A stretch of 64,000 nucleotides of DNA from Candidatus Gastranaerophilales bacterium (GTDB lineage Bacteria; Cyanobacteriota; Vampirovibrionia; Gastranaerophilales; Gastranaerophilaceae), in contig CALUWC010000003.1 of assembly GCA_944324395.1 (NCBI GenBank), positions 62,001 through 126,000 of the forward strand, in the 5' to 3' direction. The notes under the pieces were generated by a model. That model made no database searches and was not told the origin of the DNA. It saw only the letters and a list, made by a program, of their open reading frames with translations. Numbering within the stretch: position 1 is the first letter of the stretch; the number at the start of each line of letters is the position of its first letter. The position numbers and the translations under genes were made by a program. Positions 24,527 to 33,305 of the stretch are shown here, one piece after another.

Positions 24527-26593
24527 ATGAAATTACTTGAGATTAAGAATAATTTGGTTAAGCTATCCTATACGGAATCTGAGAACCCTATTTTGGGCAG
24601 ATTTATTGTATTGGATTCCGGAGCAAAGTCTTATGTTGCACAATTTGTTAATCTGAAATCAGATACTGTTAATAATTTTGCTATAGCCAGATTGTTATTT
24701 ACTTTTACGCCCGACGGGGTTGTTGACAATTATGACGGCTCTATTCCGAGTGTTAACTCAGAACTTTCATTTTTGGCTGCAGATGAATTATTACATCTTT
24801 TACCTGTAGAAACAGCTATTAAAATAGGAAATTTGGCCCAGCAGGAAGATATGCTTAATCTTGATATTTCTGTTTTTGAAAGAAATTTGACTGTTTTTGC
24901 AGAGAAAGATTCTCACAAAACTTCTTTTATTTCAAATTGTATAAGACAGCTTTTCCAGATGAAAGAAAAGAGTGTAATTATTGATACCGATAATTTATTT
25001 GAGGATTATCCTAAGATTGAGTTTACAAAAGATTTTAAGCTTCCGCTTAATTCTAAAATGATTGATTATATTTTTGAATATGATTTGGCGGAAGTTGAAC
25101 CCTCTACAAAGGCTGTTATTCAAGATATATTTTATGCTGTTCAGCAGTATATCAAAACTCTGGATTTTGAGTTTTTGCCAATAGATAATTTTGTTGATGT
25201 TGTTGCAAACCAATATAAAGAAATGCAGATGCCTGAACTTGCACTTTTGAAAAATAAATTATTGAAATATCGTGATGCAAATGTTTTTGCAAATACAAAA
25301 GAAGAAGTTTTTGCATTAAAAGATAAATTGGAAGAAAAAAATTGTTCAATTATCAATTTGAAAAATATTCATGAATCTTTGCAAAAAGAAGTTTTATCTT
25401 TTATTCATTCTGCTCTGGAGTCTGTTGATAAATATATATATTTATTTGTTCCGTTGACAGACGGTAATTCTGATAAAAAACTGCTAAAACAAATTATAAA
25501 TCATAACCATGTATTTACAACCATATTGACAAGCAGTTCTTATAAATATGCATCAGAATTGAAAAAACATGCCCAAAATATAATTCTTTTTGCACCGTCG
25601 GCAGCAACTAATGATTTTGCGGCATACAATACTTTTCTTAATAAGTTAAATTATGATGAATGTGTTGTGTATGGTAAATTAACTCAAGGAATTCCGTTCA
25701 TTGTTGAAATGAATGACTTGGACTTAGATTTGACAAAAGACGATGTTCTTGGTGAAAAATATCAGTTTGTTCCTAAAACGGAAGATACTATTCTTGTAAG
25801 AATTGAAGAAAACGGTGATAGAGTCCTTATTGATGATTCGTTTGTTCCTGTTGAAGAAGATGCTTCTGTTACTGAGAATAACATGAATTTAACAGAACAA
25901 AATATTGAAGAGAAATCATCAGCAGACAATACGCAGTCAATTCCTGAAATTTCTCAGCCTCCTATAGAAGTAGTGGAAGCACCTGAAGAAAATGTTGAAG
26001 AAGTTTCTCCAACGGTTCAGCCTCCTGTTATGGAAGAGACTCCTGCTATGCCGGTTGAACCGGTTTCTGAAATTGTGGAACCTGTTGCAAATATAATGGA
26101 AGAAGAGTCTTTTGATAATTCTATATCAGAACCGGATTTACAATTGGATTATGAATCAGAAAATTTGTCACCAGTTCAGGATTTGCAGGAAAGTGATTTA
26201 ATAGGTGAAGATGATGATTTGGGTCAGCAGGCTTCTTTAACTGAAGATGATTTGAATTTTATTGAAGAGAACCAAGTTGTTCAACCTGATGATTTTTTTG
26301 ATGAAAATATCATTTCTGAACCTATAGAAGATAATGCTGCATATCAAGAATCTCCGTTTATTAACGACAAACCTCCTGTTGTTCCGGTTTATCCTGCCGG
26401 TTCAGAGGAGCTTGGTGATGATAACGGAACTGACTTTAAACAAGGCGATACTGTTTCTCACCCCAGATACGGCAGAGGGGTAATTGAAAAAATTATCAAG
26501 TATGGTAATAAAACTCTTTGCTCTATAGCTTTTGATAATGTTGGCAGACGTCTGCTGGATCCGTCAATTTCTGAATTGTCAAAAGAAGGGTAA
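24527..26593 (+). CDS. uncharacterised 688-residue protein with C-terminal tudor-like domain
   Basis: I do not recognise the main body. Residues 1-420 look globular, mixed alpha/beta, with no signal peptide or membrane helix. Residues ~430-625 are a low-complexity acidic linker rich in Glu, Pro, Val and Asp. The last ~50 residues read 'G-D-T-V-S-H-P-R-Y-G-R-G-V-I-E-K-I', then 'I-A-F-D-N-V-G-R-R-L-L-D-P'. This is the beta-barrel pattern found at the C-terminus of UvrD/PcrA helicases and in CarD/TudorN-like domains, which contact RNA polymerase or other proteins. A role around transcription or DNA repair is therefore possible but inferred. It follows nadD-yqeK but has its own promoter and a good Shine-Dalgarno sequence. 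Confidence 0.8.
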   Translation: MKLLEIKNNLVKLSYTESENPILGRFIVLDSGAKSYVAQFVNLKSDTVNNFAIARLLFTFTPDGVVDNYDGSIPSVNSELSFLAADELLHLLPVETAIKIGNLAQQEDMLNLDISVFERNLTVFAEKDSHKTSFISNCIRQLFQMKEKSVIIDTDNLFEDYPKIEFTKDFKLPLNSKMIDYIFEYDLAEVEPSTKAVIQDIFYAVQQYIKTLDFEFLPIDNFVDVVANQYKEMQMPELALLKNKLLKYRDANVFANTKEEVFALKDKLEEKNCSIINLKNIHESLQKEVLSFIHSALESVDKYIYLFVPLTDGNSDKKLLKQIINHNHVFTTILTSSSYKYASELKKHAQNIILFAPSAATNDFAAYNTFLNKLNYDECVVYGKLTQGIPFIVEMNDLDLDLTKDDVLGEKYQFVPKTEDTILVRIEENGDRVLIDDSFVPVEEDASVTENNMNLTEQNIEEKSSADNTQSIPEISQPPIEVVEAPEENVEEVSPTVQPPVMEETPAMPVEPVSEIVEPVANIMEEESFDNSISEPDLQLDYESENLSPVQDLQESDLIGEDDDLGQQASLTEDDLNFIEENQVVQPDDFFDENIISEPIEDNAAYQESPFINDKPPVVPVYPAGSEELGDDNGTDFKQGDTVSHPRYGRGVIEKIIKYGNKTLCSIAFDNVGRRLLDPSISELSKEG

Positions 26594-26652
26594 GTTTATT
26601 TACTAAAGAAAGATAGGTTCCCGTTCGGATTGATATTTTGCAGGTGAAGTTT

Positions 26653-27036
26653 TTATTTGCAGACATTATCATATAGAATTTTGGCAAAGTCAGTTTTATC
26701 ATTTATGTTAATTTTTATCCATGAGGTAAAAGCTTGAGGTAAATGATGTTTATCGACTATTTGATTATTTTCTCCATACAGTTCTGAGCCGTAGTATATA
26801 CTTTCTTTTGTATCGCATTTTATTCCCCAGAAAGTTAATTCATGCGAGATTTTTCTTTTATTGACTTCACTCATAATTCCGTTTGAATCAAGTATTTTAA
26901 TTGTAACTTTTTTTATATTTCCCGTATTTGAAACATTTGTTATGCTTACACTTTTATCCAGTTGAATATTCTGTTGAGCTTTCGCTGTCAATACTATTGT
27001 TGTAAGTAGTATTACTGCAATAAGAATCTTTTTCAT
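26653..27036 (-). CDS. secreted SAPE-like small protein, copy B
   Basis: A 127-residue protein with a signal peptide (M-K-K-I-L-I-A-V-I-L-L...A-K-A-Q). The mature ~105 residues carry two Cys, one in 'I-K-C-D-T-K-E-S' and one at the extreme C-terminus ('D-N-V-C-K'), probably forming a disulfide. The pattern (beta strands, 'C-D-T-K', 'E-L-Y-G-E-N-N', a W-I-K-I segment, C-terminal Cys) resembles the surface-adhesin protein E (SAPE/Adhesin_E) family; this is a pattern match by eye. It is a tandem paralog of the gene at 27075. The likely site is the periplasm or cell surface. AAGGGTAA precedes the ATG. Confidence 0.75.
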   Translation of the reverse strand: MKKILIAVILLTTIVLTAKAQQNIQLDKSVSITNVSNTGNIKKVTIKILDSNGIMSEVNKRKISHELTFWGIKCDTKESIYYGSELYGENNQIVDKHHLPQAFTSWIKININDKTDFAKILYDNVCK

Positions 27037-27074
27037 AAATTACCCTTTATAGTTTGATGTATTACAGATAAATT

Positions 27075-27455
27075 TTATTTGCAGACTTTGTTATATAATG
27101 TTTGTGCAAATTTTTTTCCTTCTTTACCGTCTATTTTTGCCCATTGGTTATGTTCTAATTCAAGGTTGTATAATAATTGATTGTTTTCTCCGTATATCTC
27201 AGAACTGATAAGCCGGCTTTCTTTTGTATCACATTTAATACCCCATGAATGTATTTCATGGTCTATCTTTTTCCCTTTAAAATCTCCTAAAAGACCGTCT
27301 GAATCAAGCATTTTAACTGTAACTTTTTTGTAGTTTTTAATGTTTGTTATATTTGTTATGCTTATTCCGTCTTCAATTTTTAATTCTTGCCATGCGGCGG
27401 CAGATAAACAAGTTGCTAACATCAATGCCAATATAATTAAAGTATTTTTTTTCAT
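27075..27455 (-). CDS. secreted SAPE-like small protein, copy A
   Basis: A 126-residue paralog of the downstream gene: same length, same signal-peptide architecture (cut near A-A-A-W), and matching blocks 'G-I-S-I-T-N', 'K-V-T-V-K-M-L-D-S-D-G' and 'W-G-I-K-C-D-T-K-E-S'. The two conserved Cys are again at the centre and at the very end ('N-K-V-C-K'). The two genes are 38 bases apart and probably co-transcribed. They arose by tandem duplication and have diverged considerably. The function is unknown beyond the SAPE-like resemblance. Confidence 0.75.
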   Translation of the reverse strand: MKKNTLIILALMLATCLSAAAWQELKIEDGISITNITNIKNYKKVTVKMLDSDGLLGDFKGKKIDHEIHSWGIKCDTKESRLISSEIYGENNQLLYNLELEHNQWAKIDGKEGKKFAQTLYNKVCK

Positions 27456-27503
27456 TTAGTAAACTCCTTATTAATAATTGTCCGACAGATATTATATTTA
27501 TTT

Positions 27504-27851
27504 TTATCTTAGGCCAGATGCACCTTTTAAATATACAAATTCAGGTTCAAAATTTACGTCACAGTTAACTACAATCATAATTCTTAAGCACATTTTTAAA
27601 GATTCAGGAACATCAAGTTCGTGGAAACACATCATTGCAACTTTATCCCAGCCTAAATCCAGTCTGGCAAATTTTGCAGGAAATGCCGCATTTAAATCGT
27701 CTGTTGTTGTAAAAATTACATGCGAAATCCTATCTTTATCAATATTATTTTTCTTAATCATTTCATTTAATAATTCCAAAGTCGCATTTTTTATATCTCC
27801 TTCAGAATTATAATCAACTGTAATAGCTCCTCTGATACCTTTTGTTGCCAT
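27504..27851 (-). CDS. aroH: chorismate mutase, AroH type
   Basis: A 115-residue monofunctional chorismate mutase, which converts chorismate to prephenate for Phe/Tyr synthesis. The start is the ATG at 27851 (M-A-T-K-G-I-R-G-A); nine extra in-frame codons upstream overlap fmt and are not needed. Active-site features of the Bacillus AroH trimer are visible: the N-terminal Arg of 'K-G-I-R-G-A', the 'D-L-N-A-A-F-P-A' loop, and 'C-L-R-I-M-I-V-V' with its Arg, then a Tyr near the C-terminus. It sits 2 bases after fmt in a def-fmt-aroH run. Prephenate is also the co-substrate of YegQ-type U32 proteins, one of which is encoded at 9.4 kb. Confidence 0.92.
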   Translation of the reverse strand: MATKGIRGAITVDYNSEGDIKNATLELLNEMIKKNNIDKDRISHVIFTTTDDLNAAFPAKFARLDLGWDKVAMMCFHELDVPESLKMCLRIMIVVNCDVNFEPEFVYLKGASGLR

Positions 27852-27853
27852 TG

Positions 27854-28762
27854 TTATTTTTTTACTCCGTTGTACCAATCTTTTGCAGACATTTCGCTTT
27901 TTCCTTCAGGTTTTACGGTAATGAGTCTTAACAACCCTTTCCCGCAGCCGATATCAATTCCTTCTTTAGAGGCTGTTATTTGTCCTATTGGTGTATTCCC
28001 TTCAACCGGCTTTGATTCTATTACTTTTATCATTTTGTCATTGTGATAAAAATAAGCACTCGGACATCTGCATATTCCTCTGACTAAGTTATGAATTTCC
28101 GTATTCGATTTGTTCCAATCTATTTGACATTCTTCTTTTGTCAATTTGTTTGCCATACAAACTCCGCTTTCACATTGTTTTTGCGGGATGAGAGTTCCTT
28201 TTTTTAATCCTATAAGAGTTTCTTCAAGCATTTGAGGCGATTTTTCTGAAATTTCATTCCATAACTGTTCACAATTCATTGTGTCTGAAATTGGAATAGT
28301 AAGTTTTTTACAAATATCTCCGCAATCAAGTCCCAGTTCTGTAATCATTGTGCAGATTCCTGTTTCTTTTTCTCCGTTAATAATTGCTCTTTGAATTGGG
28401 TTTGCTCCTCTGTATTTCGGTAATAATGATGCATGAAGATTTATTGTTTCATATTTTGGAATATCAAGAACTTCCTGAGATAAAATTTGTCCGAAGGCAA
28501 AAGTTACAAAAAAGTCAGGTTCAAGTTTTTTTAGTTCTTTTTGAATATCCGGTTCTTTACGAATTGATTTAGGTTGGAAAACAGGAATATTTTTTTCGAG
28601 GGCAAATTGTTTAATAGGTGATATATGAATTTTATGACCTCTGCCTGAAGGTTTGTCAGGCTGGGTTACAACTGCCAGAACTTCAATTTTGTCAGAATTA
28701 TATAAATATTCCAGTGATTTTAATCCAATATCAGGAGTTCCGAAAAACACGACTTTAATCAT
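27854..28762 (-). CDS. fmt: methionyl-tRNA formyltransferase
   Basis: Fmt formylates initiator Met-tRNA using 10-formyltetrahydrofolate. It has 302 residues, normal length. The N-terminal domain has 'V-V-F-F-G-T-P-D-I-G', the formyl-THF site 'N-L-H-A-S-L-L-P-K-Y-R-G-A-N-P-I' with catalytic Asn/His, and 'D-C-G-D-I'. The C-terminal OB-like domain follows. It overlaps def by 8 bases: formylation and deformylation genes are coupled, as in many bacteria. Confidence 0.97.
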   Translation of the reverse strand: MIKVVFFGTPDIGLKSLEYLYNSDKIEVLAVVTQPDKPSGRGHKIHISPIKQFALEKNIPVFQPKSIRKEPDIQKELKKLEPDFFVTFAFGQILSQEVLDIPKYETINLHASLLPKYRGANPIQRAIINGEKETGICTMITELGLDCGDICKKLTIPISDTMNCEQLWNEISEKSPQMLEETLIGLKKGTLIPQKQCESGVCMANKLTKEECQIDWNKSNTEIHNLVRGICRCPSAYFYHNDKMIKVIESKPVEGNTPIGQITASKEGIDIGCGKGLLRLITVKPEGKSEMSAKDWYNGVKK

Positions 28763-29321
28763 TATTTGATATTTCTTCCTCTAATTCTTTTTCATCAATC
28801 AATAAATCAGGATCAAGGTCAGGCAGGTTATGTTTTTTTAGAATTTCTTCCGTTTCAAACCTGTTGATACAATGGTCAATAAATAAAATTCCATCAAGAT
28901 GGTCATTTTCGTGCTGGATTGCTCTTGCAAGTAATGAGCCGTCTTTAGCTTCCATAACGAAAGGTTTTCCATGTTCATTCAACGCTTTAACCATAATATT
29001 TTTATAGCGTTTAACATCAGTATATGCTTCCGGAAAACTTAGACACCCTTCATTACTTTTTACGGCTCCGCTTTTTTTGATAATTTTCGGATTGATAAAA
29101 ACAATCGGATTTAAAGGTTCATTGTTTGTAGCAACATCAATAACAAAAACCCTTACATTCTCCCCGATTTGCGGAGCGGCCAGTCCTACACCGTTCTGGG
29201 CATACATTGTATCCAGCAAATCTCTTACTAAATCCGCAATTTTTTTAGAGACTTTATGCACTTCTTTTGAGGGTTCTCTTAATGATTTTTCTCCATATCT
29301 TAAAACTTTTCTTATTGACAT
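28755..29321 (-). CDS. def: peptide deformylase
   Basis: Removes the N-formyl group from nascent proteins. The protein has 188 residues. All three motifs are present: G-V-G-L-A-A-P-Q-I-G, E-G-C-L-S-F-P (metal Cys), and Q-H-E-N-D-H-L-D-G (two metal His and catalytic Glu). The C-terminal extension of ~35 acidic residues is somewhat long. The ATG is preceded by GGAAGG, and a promoter-like AT-rich region lies upstream. First gene of the def-fmt-aroH unit. Confidence 0.97.
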   Translation of the reverse strand: MSIRKVLRYGEKSLREPSKEVHKVSKKIADLVRDLLDTMYAQNGVGLAAPQIGENVRVFVIDVATNNEPLNPIVFINPKIIKKSGAVKSNEGCLSFPEAYTDVKRYKNIMVKALNEHGKPFVMEAKDGSLLARAIQHENDHLDGILFIDHCINRFETEEILKKHNLPDLDPDLLIDEKELEEEISNND

Positions 29322-29433
29322 AATTACCTTCCAATCCTATATTCTACTATAGTTTACTATAAATAACCTTCTTTGGCAATTAATAAATATATAAATAAAT
29401 ATTTATATAAGGATAGTTTTTATTGAAATAATA

Positions 29434-29442
29434 TGTTATAAT
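29434..29442 (+). promoter_or_regulatory. extended -10 promoter of small TPR gene
   Basis: TGTTATAAT inside ATATGTTATAAT, identical to the element before two prepilin genes. The predicted leader is ~30 bases and contains AGGAG. Confidence 0.55.
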
Positions 29443-29477
29443 CAAGGTTGTTTATTGATATTTTAGGAGCGGCAAAA

Positions 29478-30002
29478 GTGAAAAAATTTTTAATAATGGC
29501 AGGGTTGGTAATAGGATTGTGTTTGAGTTTTGGTAATGCTGCATACTGTCAGCAGGAAAATCCGATATCTAAATTACATTTGATTTCTGAAATCGGTACT
29601 CTGGCCAATGCTCAAAAATATGATGAGGCATTGGAGAAATGTAAATCTGCTATGCAGTCATATCCTGATGATTATGAATTGTATTATTGGAAAGGTGCAG
29701 TTGAGAGTAATTTAGGAGAGCATGAAGCTGCAATAGAGGATTTTAATAAAGCAATTGAGTTGAAGCCGGAGCTTTCGAGTCTTTATGTTATGCGTGGTAT
29801 TTCAAAGTCTTATTTAGATGATACAAAAGGGGCAATTGATGATTTTAACTATGCAATAAAATTGGATCCTAAGGATAGTTCGGCTTATTCAATGCGTGCC
29901 TGCGTAAAGATTGCTCTTGGAGATTTAAAAGGTGCAAATGAGGATTTGGAAACTGCAAATAAATTATTTGATGAGGAAACTAGTAAGCAGCAGTCAAAAT
30001 AA
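29478..30002 (+). CDS. secreted TPR protein
   Basis: A 174-residue protein. I place the start at the GTG at 29478, 8 bases after AGGAG, because it yields a clean signal peptide (M-K-K-F-L-I-M-A-G-L...G-N-A-A-Y-C); the open frame back to 29448 would bury it. About three to four TPR units follow ('Y-E-L-Y-Y-W-K-G-A-V-E', 'S-L-Y-V-M-R-G-I-S-K', 'S-A-Y-S-M-R-A-C-V-K'), of the Sel1/TPR type that packs in periplasmic scaffolds. The Cys at the end of the signal region could be a lipobox Cys, but the -3 to -1 residues (A-A-Y) fit poorly. The binding partner is unknown. Confidence 0.82.
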   Translation: MKKFLIMAGLVIGLCLSFGNAAYCQQENPISKLHLISEIGTLANAQKYDEALEKCKSAMQSYPDDYELYYWKGAVESNLGEHEAAIEDFNKAIELKPELSSLYVMRGISKSYLDDTKGAIDDFNYAIKLDPKDSSAYSMRACVKIALGDLKGANEDLETANKLFDEETSKQQSK

Positions 30003-30007
30003 AATGT

Positions 30008-30679
30008 CTACCTCACATCAATAAATTTATGAACTTGTGGAATTAACCGGGTGTTGGGATAAATTCCAGTAAATTTTTCAAGAACATCGCTGCAAAATTT
30101 GGAATTTATTCTCATCCGGTTTTCTTTTTCCATTTCCGGCTGCAAAACAAGTTCAATATTATATCTTTTACCTAACTCTGAACATATCATGATTTCTTCA
30201 TCTTCAATGTTTTCGTTAAAAACAATTTTTGCAAAAGTGTTTATTTCTTGGCATTTTTCAAAAAAACATGCATTTTGTTCAAAAGTATTTTTTCCGGATG
30301 ATGATTTGAGTTTTATATCTGCAGCAATAATGTCAATATAATTTTTTATGAGTTCGAATTTTTCAGGCATGGTGGCATTTGTTTCAAGATATATTTTAGT
30401 TTTTTCTTTTATAAGCGGGAGAAATTCTTTTAGGAACTCTGCTGATAGCAAAGGCTCCCCTCCTGTTAGCGAAATTGAATGAAACGTTTTAAGATTATAT
30501 TCTGAGGTTATTTTTTGTGCCAGTTCAGCGGGTGTATATTCAGTACCGGTTTGGAATTCGGTATCGCAGTAGTCACAGTTTAAGTTGCAGCCGCAAAATC
30601 GTATAAATAACTGTTTAAACCCGACAACAGGGCCTTCACCTTGGATTGATGCAAATATTTCATTGATTTTAGTTTTCAT
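30008..30679 (-). CDS. queE: 7-carboxy-7-deazaguanine synthase
   Basis: A radical SAM enzyme that makes 7-carboxy-7-deazaguanine in the queuosine/7-deazapurine pathway. It has 223 residues. The opening '[12 protein letters not shown]' is the QueE hallmark. The cluster motif [11 protein letters not shown] supplies the C-x3-C-x2-C ligands to the [4Fe-4S] cluster, and 'T-G-G-E-P-L' binds SAM. queC, queD and queF are not in the window. Its start overlaps the end of the DnaJ-like gene by 11 bases. Confidence 0.95.
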   Translation of the reverse strand: MKTKINEIFASIQGEGPVVGFKQLFIRFCGCNLNCDYCDTEFQTGTEYTPAELAQKITSEYNLKTFHSISLTGGEPLLSAEFLKEFLPLIKEKTKIYLETNATMPEKFELIKNYIDIIAADIKLKSSSGKNTFEQNACFFEKCQEINTFAKIVFNENIEDEEIMICSELGKRYNIELVLQPEMEKENRMRINSKFCSDVLEKFTGIYPNTRLIPQVHKFIDVR

Positions 30680-31742
30680 TTACCAGGTTCTTTCTCACAT
30701 CTTCTGTTGATAGATTTTTAAGCTTTTTATAAAGCTTAATTTCATCATCTGACAAATCATGAGAAAATTCAATACTAACGGTAATAATTAAATCTCCAAT
30801 TTTACCGTTTTTCTTTATCCCTTGTTTGGCAATTCTGAATTTTTGACCTGATGAAGTGTTTGGCGGAAGTTTTAATTTGATTGTTCCGTCAAAAGTCGGG
30901 ATTTTTATTTCTTCGCCCAGAGCGGCTTCAAACGGGGAAATTGGTACGTTGTAATATATATTTAGTTTGTCAAAATTTATTTTGGTTTTTGTTTCAATTT
31001 TTATTTTTATGTATAAATCTCCGCTTGAGCCTCCATTTTTACCTGCACCGCCTTCGCCTTTCAGTCTTAATTTTGCACCATCTTTGATACCTTTAGGGAT
31101 TGTTACGGTTATTTTTTTTCGGATTGAAGTTTCACCTGTTCCGTTGCATTTAGTACATTTACCTCCATTAATAAATTTGTGTCCTTTGCAATTCGGGCAG
31201 GTTTGAGTTGTAAGAATATGTATTATTCTTTTACTTCCTGTTATAACTTCTTCCGGGGTTATGGTTACATCTGTGTTTATTGTTTCACCTTTTTGCGGTT
31301 TTTTGTTTTCTTTTTCCCGTTTGTTTTTTTTGAATTTTGCACTCCAATATTTTAAAATTTTTATTATAGAGTTTTTATTTTTCTTTGTTTCTTGTTTTTT
31401 GTCGGCTGCGGTATTTTGATATTTTAAATTTTCACCGGAGTAGTGAGAACTTTTTGAAGTATTTGTTTTGTATTCCTCTTCAGCTTTTTTAGAAGAGGTG
31501 GTTGTTTTTTGCGTTTTAAAATATCCTTTTAGAATGTTGTATTGTTCCCGTTTTTGCGGATTGGATAAAGTTTCATACGCTTCTGTAATATCTTTAAATT
31601 TTTCTATTGCATCTTCATTTTTGTTGATATCCGGATGATATTTTCGGGCTAACTTTCTATATGCTGTTTTTATTTCAGCAGTTGTTGAATCTGTTGAAAC
31701 TCCTAAAATTTCATAATAATTTTTTTGATTATTAAACACCAT
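30669..31742 (-). CDS. DnaJ-like co-chaperone with half-size zinc domain
   Basis: A 357-residue J protein. The N-terminal J domain ('Y-Y-E-I-L-G-V', with the H-P-D tripeptide) stimulates Hsp70/DnaK. Residues ~70-140 are a Lys-rich, low-complexity linker instead of the usual Gly/Phe region. The zinc domain has only two C-x2-C-x-G-x-G-like motifs (C-P-N-C-K-G-H and C-T-K-C-N-G-T-G), where canonical DnaJ has four. The C-terminal substrate-binding domains (CTD I/II) are present ('[16 protein letters not shown]'). It is therefore intermediate between class A and class B J proteins, and probably a specialised paralog rather than the housekeeping DnaJ. It is coupled to queE for no obvious functional reason. 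Confidence 0.88.
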   Translation of the reverse strand: MVFNNQKNYYEILGVSTDSTTAEIKTAYRKLARKYHPDINKNEDAIEKFKDITEAYETLSNPQKREQYNILKGYFKTQKTTTSSKKAEEEYKTNTSKSSHYSGENLKYQNTAADKKQETKKNKNSIIKILKYWSAKFKKNKREKENKKPQKGETINTDVTITPEEVITGSKRIIHILTTQTCPNCKGHKFINGGKCTKCNGTGETSIRKKITVTIPKGIKDGAKLRLKGEGGAGKNGGSSGDLYIKIKIETKTKINFDKLNIYYNVPISPFEAALGEEIKIPTFDGTIKLKLPPNTSSGQKFRIAKQGIKKNGKIGDLIITVSIEFSHDLSDDEIKLYKKLKNLSTEDVRKNLVNEN

Positions 31743-31881
31743 ACAATTTATCTAATGATAAATTTGCAAATTTCAACATCTCTTTGTTACTTAGCTAAAA
31801 TTCGGTAAATTTTAAATATTAATTGTTATTCTTGGAAATGACATGTACTCCTGATTGAAATGATTGGTGTGATATGTGCTG

Positions 31882-33138
31882 TTATTGGGAATAACATTTA
31901 CTTCCTCCGAGGTCTTTACGGTATTTTATTCCGTCAAAGTGAATTTGTTCAAGGTCTTCGTATAAATATTTTTTTGCTCTTGTTAAAGTTGATGCATTTC
32001 TTGTTAGTGTAAATACATTTCCCTTAATCGTGAGGTATTTATCGTCCGTTGTGTGTTTTAGATTTATAAAATCTATATTTTCAATGTCTTCTATATTATC
32101 AAATCCTTGAATAATTTTGTTATTATGTCTTGAATATACAACTGCGGAAATTGAATTAAGATTATTTTGTTGAATTTCTTCGTATTCATCGGCAAATAGT
32201 CCGTCAATACAAGCCATAAATATTTTTATTAAATTATCATCAATGGAATTTAAAACGACAGAAGCATCGTAATCCTGTAAGAAAGGTTTAAATTCGTTTA
32301 CGTAGAACTTATCTTCACCTGTTATGGTGCATTCAACTCCTATAATCCCAATATAGGGGGAACCTTTTTTATCAAGAGCTTTCAAGGTGTTTCTTACTAT
32401 ATTTTGAACTCTTGAGGAAATTATTTCCGAAACTTTGTAATCAGGTGCAAAGCAGCCCATTCCGTTTGTATAGATTCCTCCGTCACCGTCTTCCATAAAT
32501 TTATAATTTGCAATTGTAGAAATAGGGATTGCACTGTATCCGTCTGTTATATAGTAAATTGTAAAAGTATGTCCGCAGGTGTATTCTTCTATAAGAATTC
32601 CTGTTTCATTTTTAGAAAACAGGTTGTCTAAAAATTCTCTGGCTAAAGCTGTAGTAGGGCATACAAGCATATCTTCGGTATTGTTATGTTCACTGCTTTT
32701 TATTGTGACAGGGAAATTTGCAGTTCTTAAATATTCTTCTGCCTGTTGTAATTTATCAAAAATCCCGAATTTAGATGTTTGTGCATGTATTTTGTAAAGG
32801 AATTTTTTGCCAAAATTTTTATTAAGTGCTATTTGACAAGCATTGAGTGTCGGTCCGAAAATATTTTGTCCATTAGTTAAGAAAAAAGAAACGATATCAG
32901 ATTTCAGAGCTTTTGCTGATGTTGGAATTGTTAGGTCTATATTATTTTCTACCGTGAATTTCAACAATCCCGTTAAATCATCTTCTCTTATATCTGCAGG
33001 TATAACGTTGTCAGACGGGACGCAAAATCCCGGTGCTGTGTATAGTTTACCAATATTCGGACTATTGTATAATTTTTTGCAAAGAGCAGATGCGGCACCG
33101 CTATTTCCGACAATCAATATGTTTAATTTCTCTTTCAT
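31882..33138 (-). CDS. purD: divergent PurD-like phosphoribosylamine-glycine ligase (ATP-grasp)
   Basis: A 418-residue ATP-grasp protein with the PurD (GARS) layout. The N-terminal 'I-L-I-V-G-N-S-G-A-A-S-A-L' stands where PurD has V-G-x-G-G-R-E-H. It continues with 'F-G-P-T', the block 'E-D-G-D-G-G-I-Y-T-N-G-M-G', and a C-terminus ending 'F-D-G-I-K-Y-R-K-D-L-G'. PurD ligates glycine to phosphoribosylamine in purine synthesis. It is divergent: the usual R-F-G-D-P-E block reads 'E-F-K-P-F-L-Q-D-Y-D', and the N-terminal R-E-H is missing. It could be a slow-evolving lineage variant or have a different acceptor. No other pur genes adjoin. The start has no Shine-Dalgarno sequence and the promoter predicts a leaderless transcript. 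Confidence 0.75.
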   Translation of the reverse strand: MKEKLNILIVGNSGAASALCKKLYNSPNIGKLYTAPGFCVPSDNVIPADIREDDLTGLLKFTVENNIDLTIPTSAKALKSDIVSFFLTNGQNIFGPTLNACQIALNKNFGKKFLYKIHAQTSKFGIFDKLQQAEEYLRTANFPVTIKSSEHNNTEDMLVCPTTALAREFLDNLFSKNETGILIEEYTCGHTFTIYYITDGYSAIPISTIANYKFMEDGDGGIYTNGMGCFAPDYKVSEIISSRVQNIVRNTLKALDKKGSPYIGIIGVECTITGEDKFYVNEFKPFLQDYDASVVLNSIDDNLIKIFMACIDGLFADEYEEIQQNNLNSISAVVYSRHNNKIIQGFDNIEDIENIDFINLKHTTDDKYLTIKGNVFTLTRNASTLTRAKKYLYEDLEQIHFDGIKYRKDLGGSKCYSQ

Positions 33139-33144
33139 AAGATG

Positions 33145-33150
33145 ATTATA
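33145..33150 (-). promoter_or_regulatory. -10 element of leaderless purD-like gene
   Basis: TATAAT on the minus strand ending 6 bases before the ATG at 33138; predicted +1 is the A of ATG. Confidence 0.6.
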
Positions 33151-33204
33151 CTACACAAAATGTATGATTTTTGTTAATTTATTTTAAGATATTTCTTCAA
33201 ATTG

Positions 33205-33213
33205 TGTTATAAT
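33205..33213 (+). promoter_or_regulatory. extended -10 promoter of NPF/NPY-rich small protein gene
   Basis: TGTTATAAT, predicted +1 near 33220, leaving an 86-base leader before the ATG at 33306. Confidence 0.55.
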
Positions 33214-33305
33214 GATGACAAAATATAATTTCTAATTAAAAAGATTATAGCGTAGTTGTATAGTAGTTTATAATCTTAAAATTAAATAGAAAGGTTAGCG
33301 TTTAA

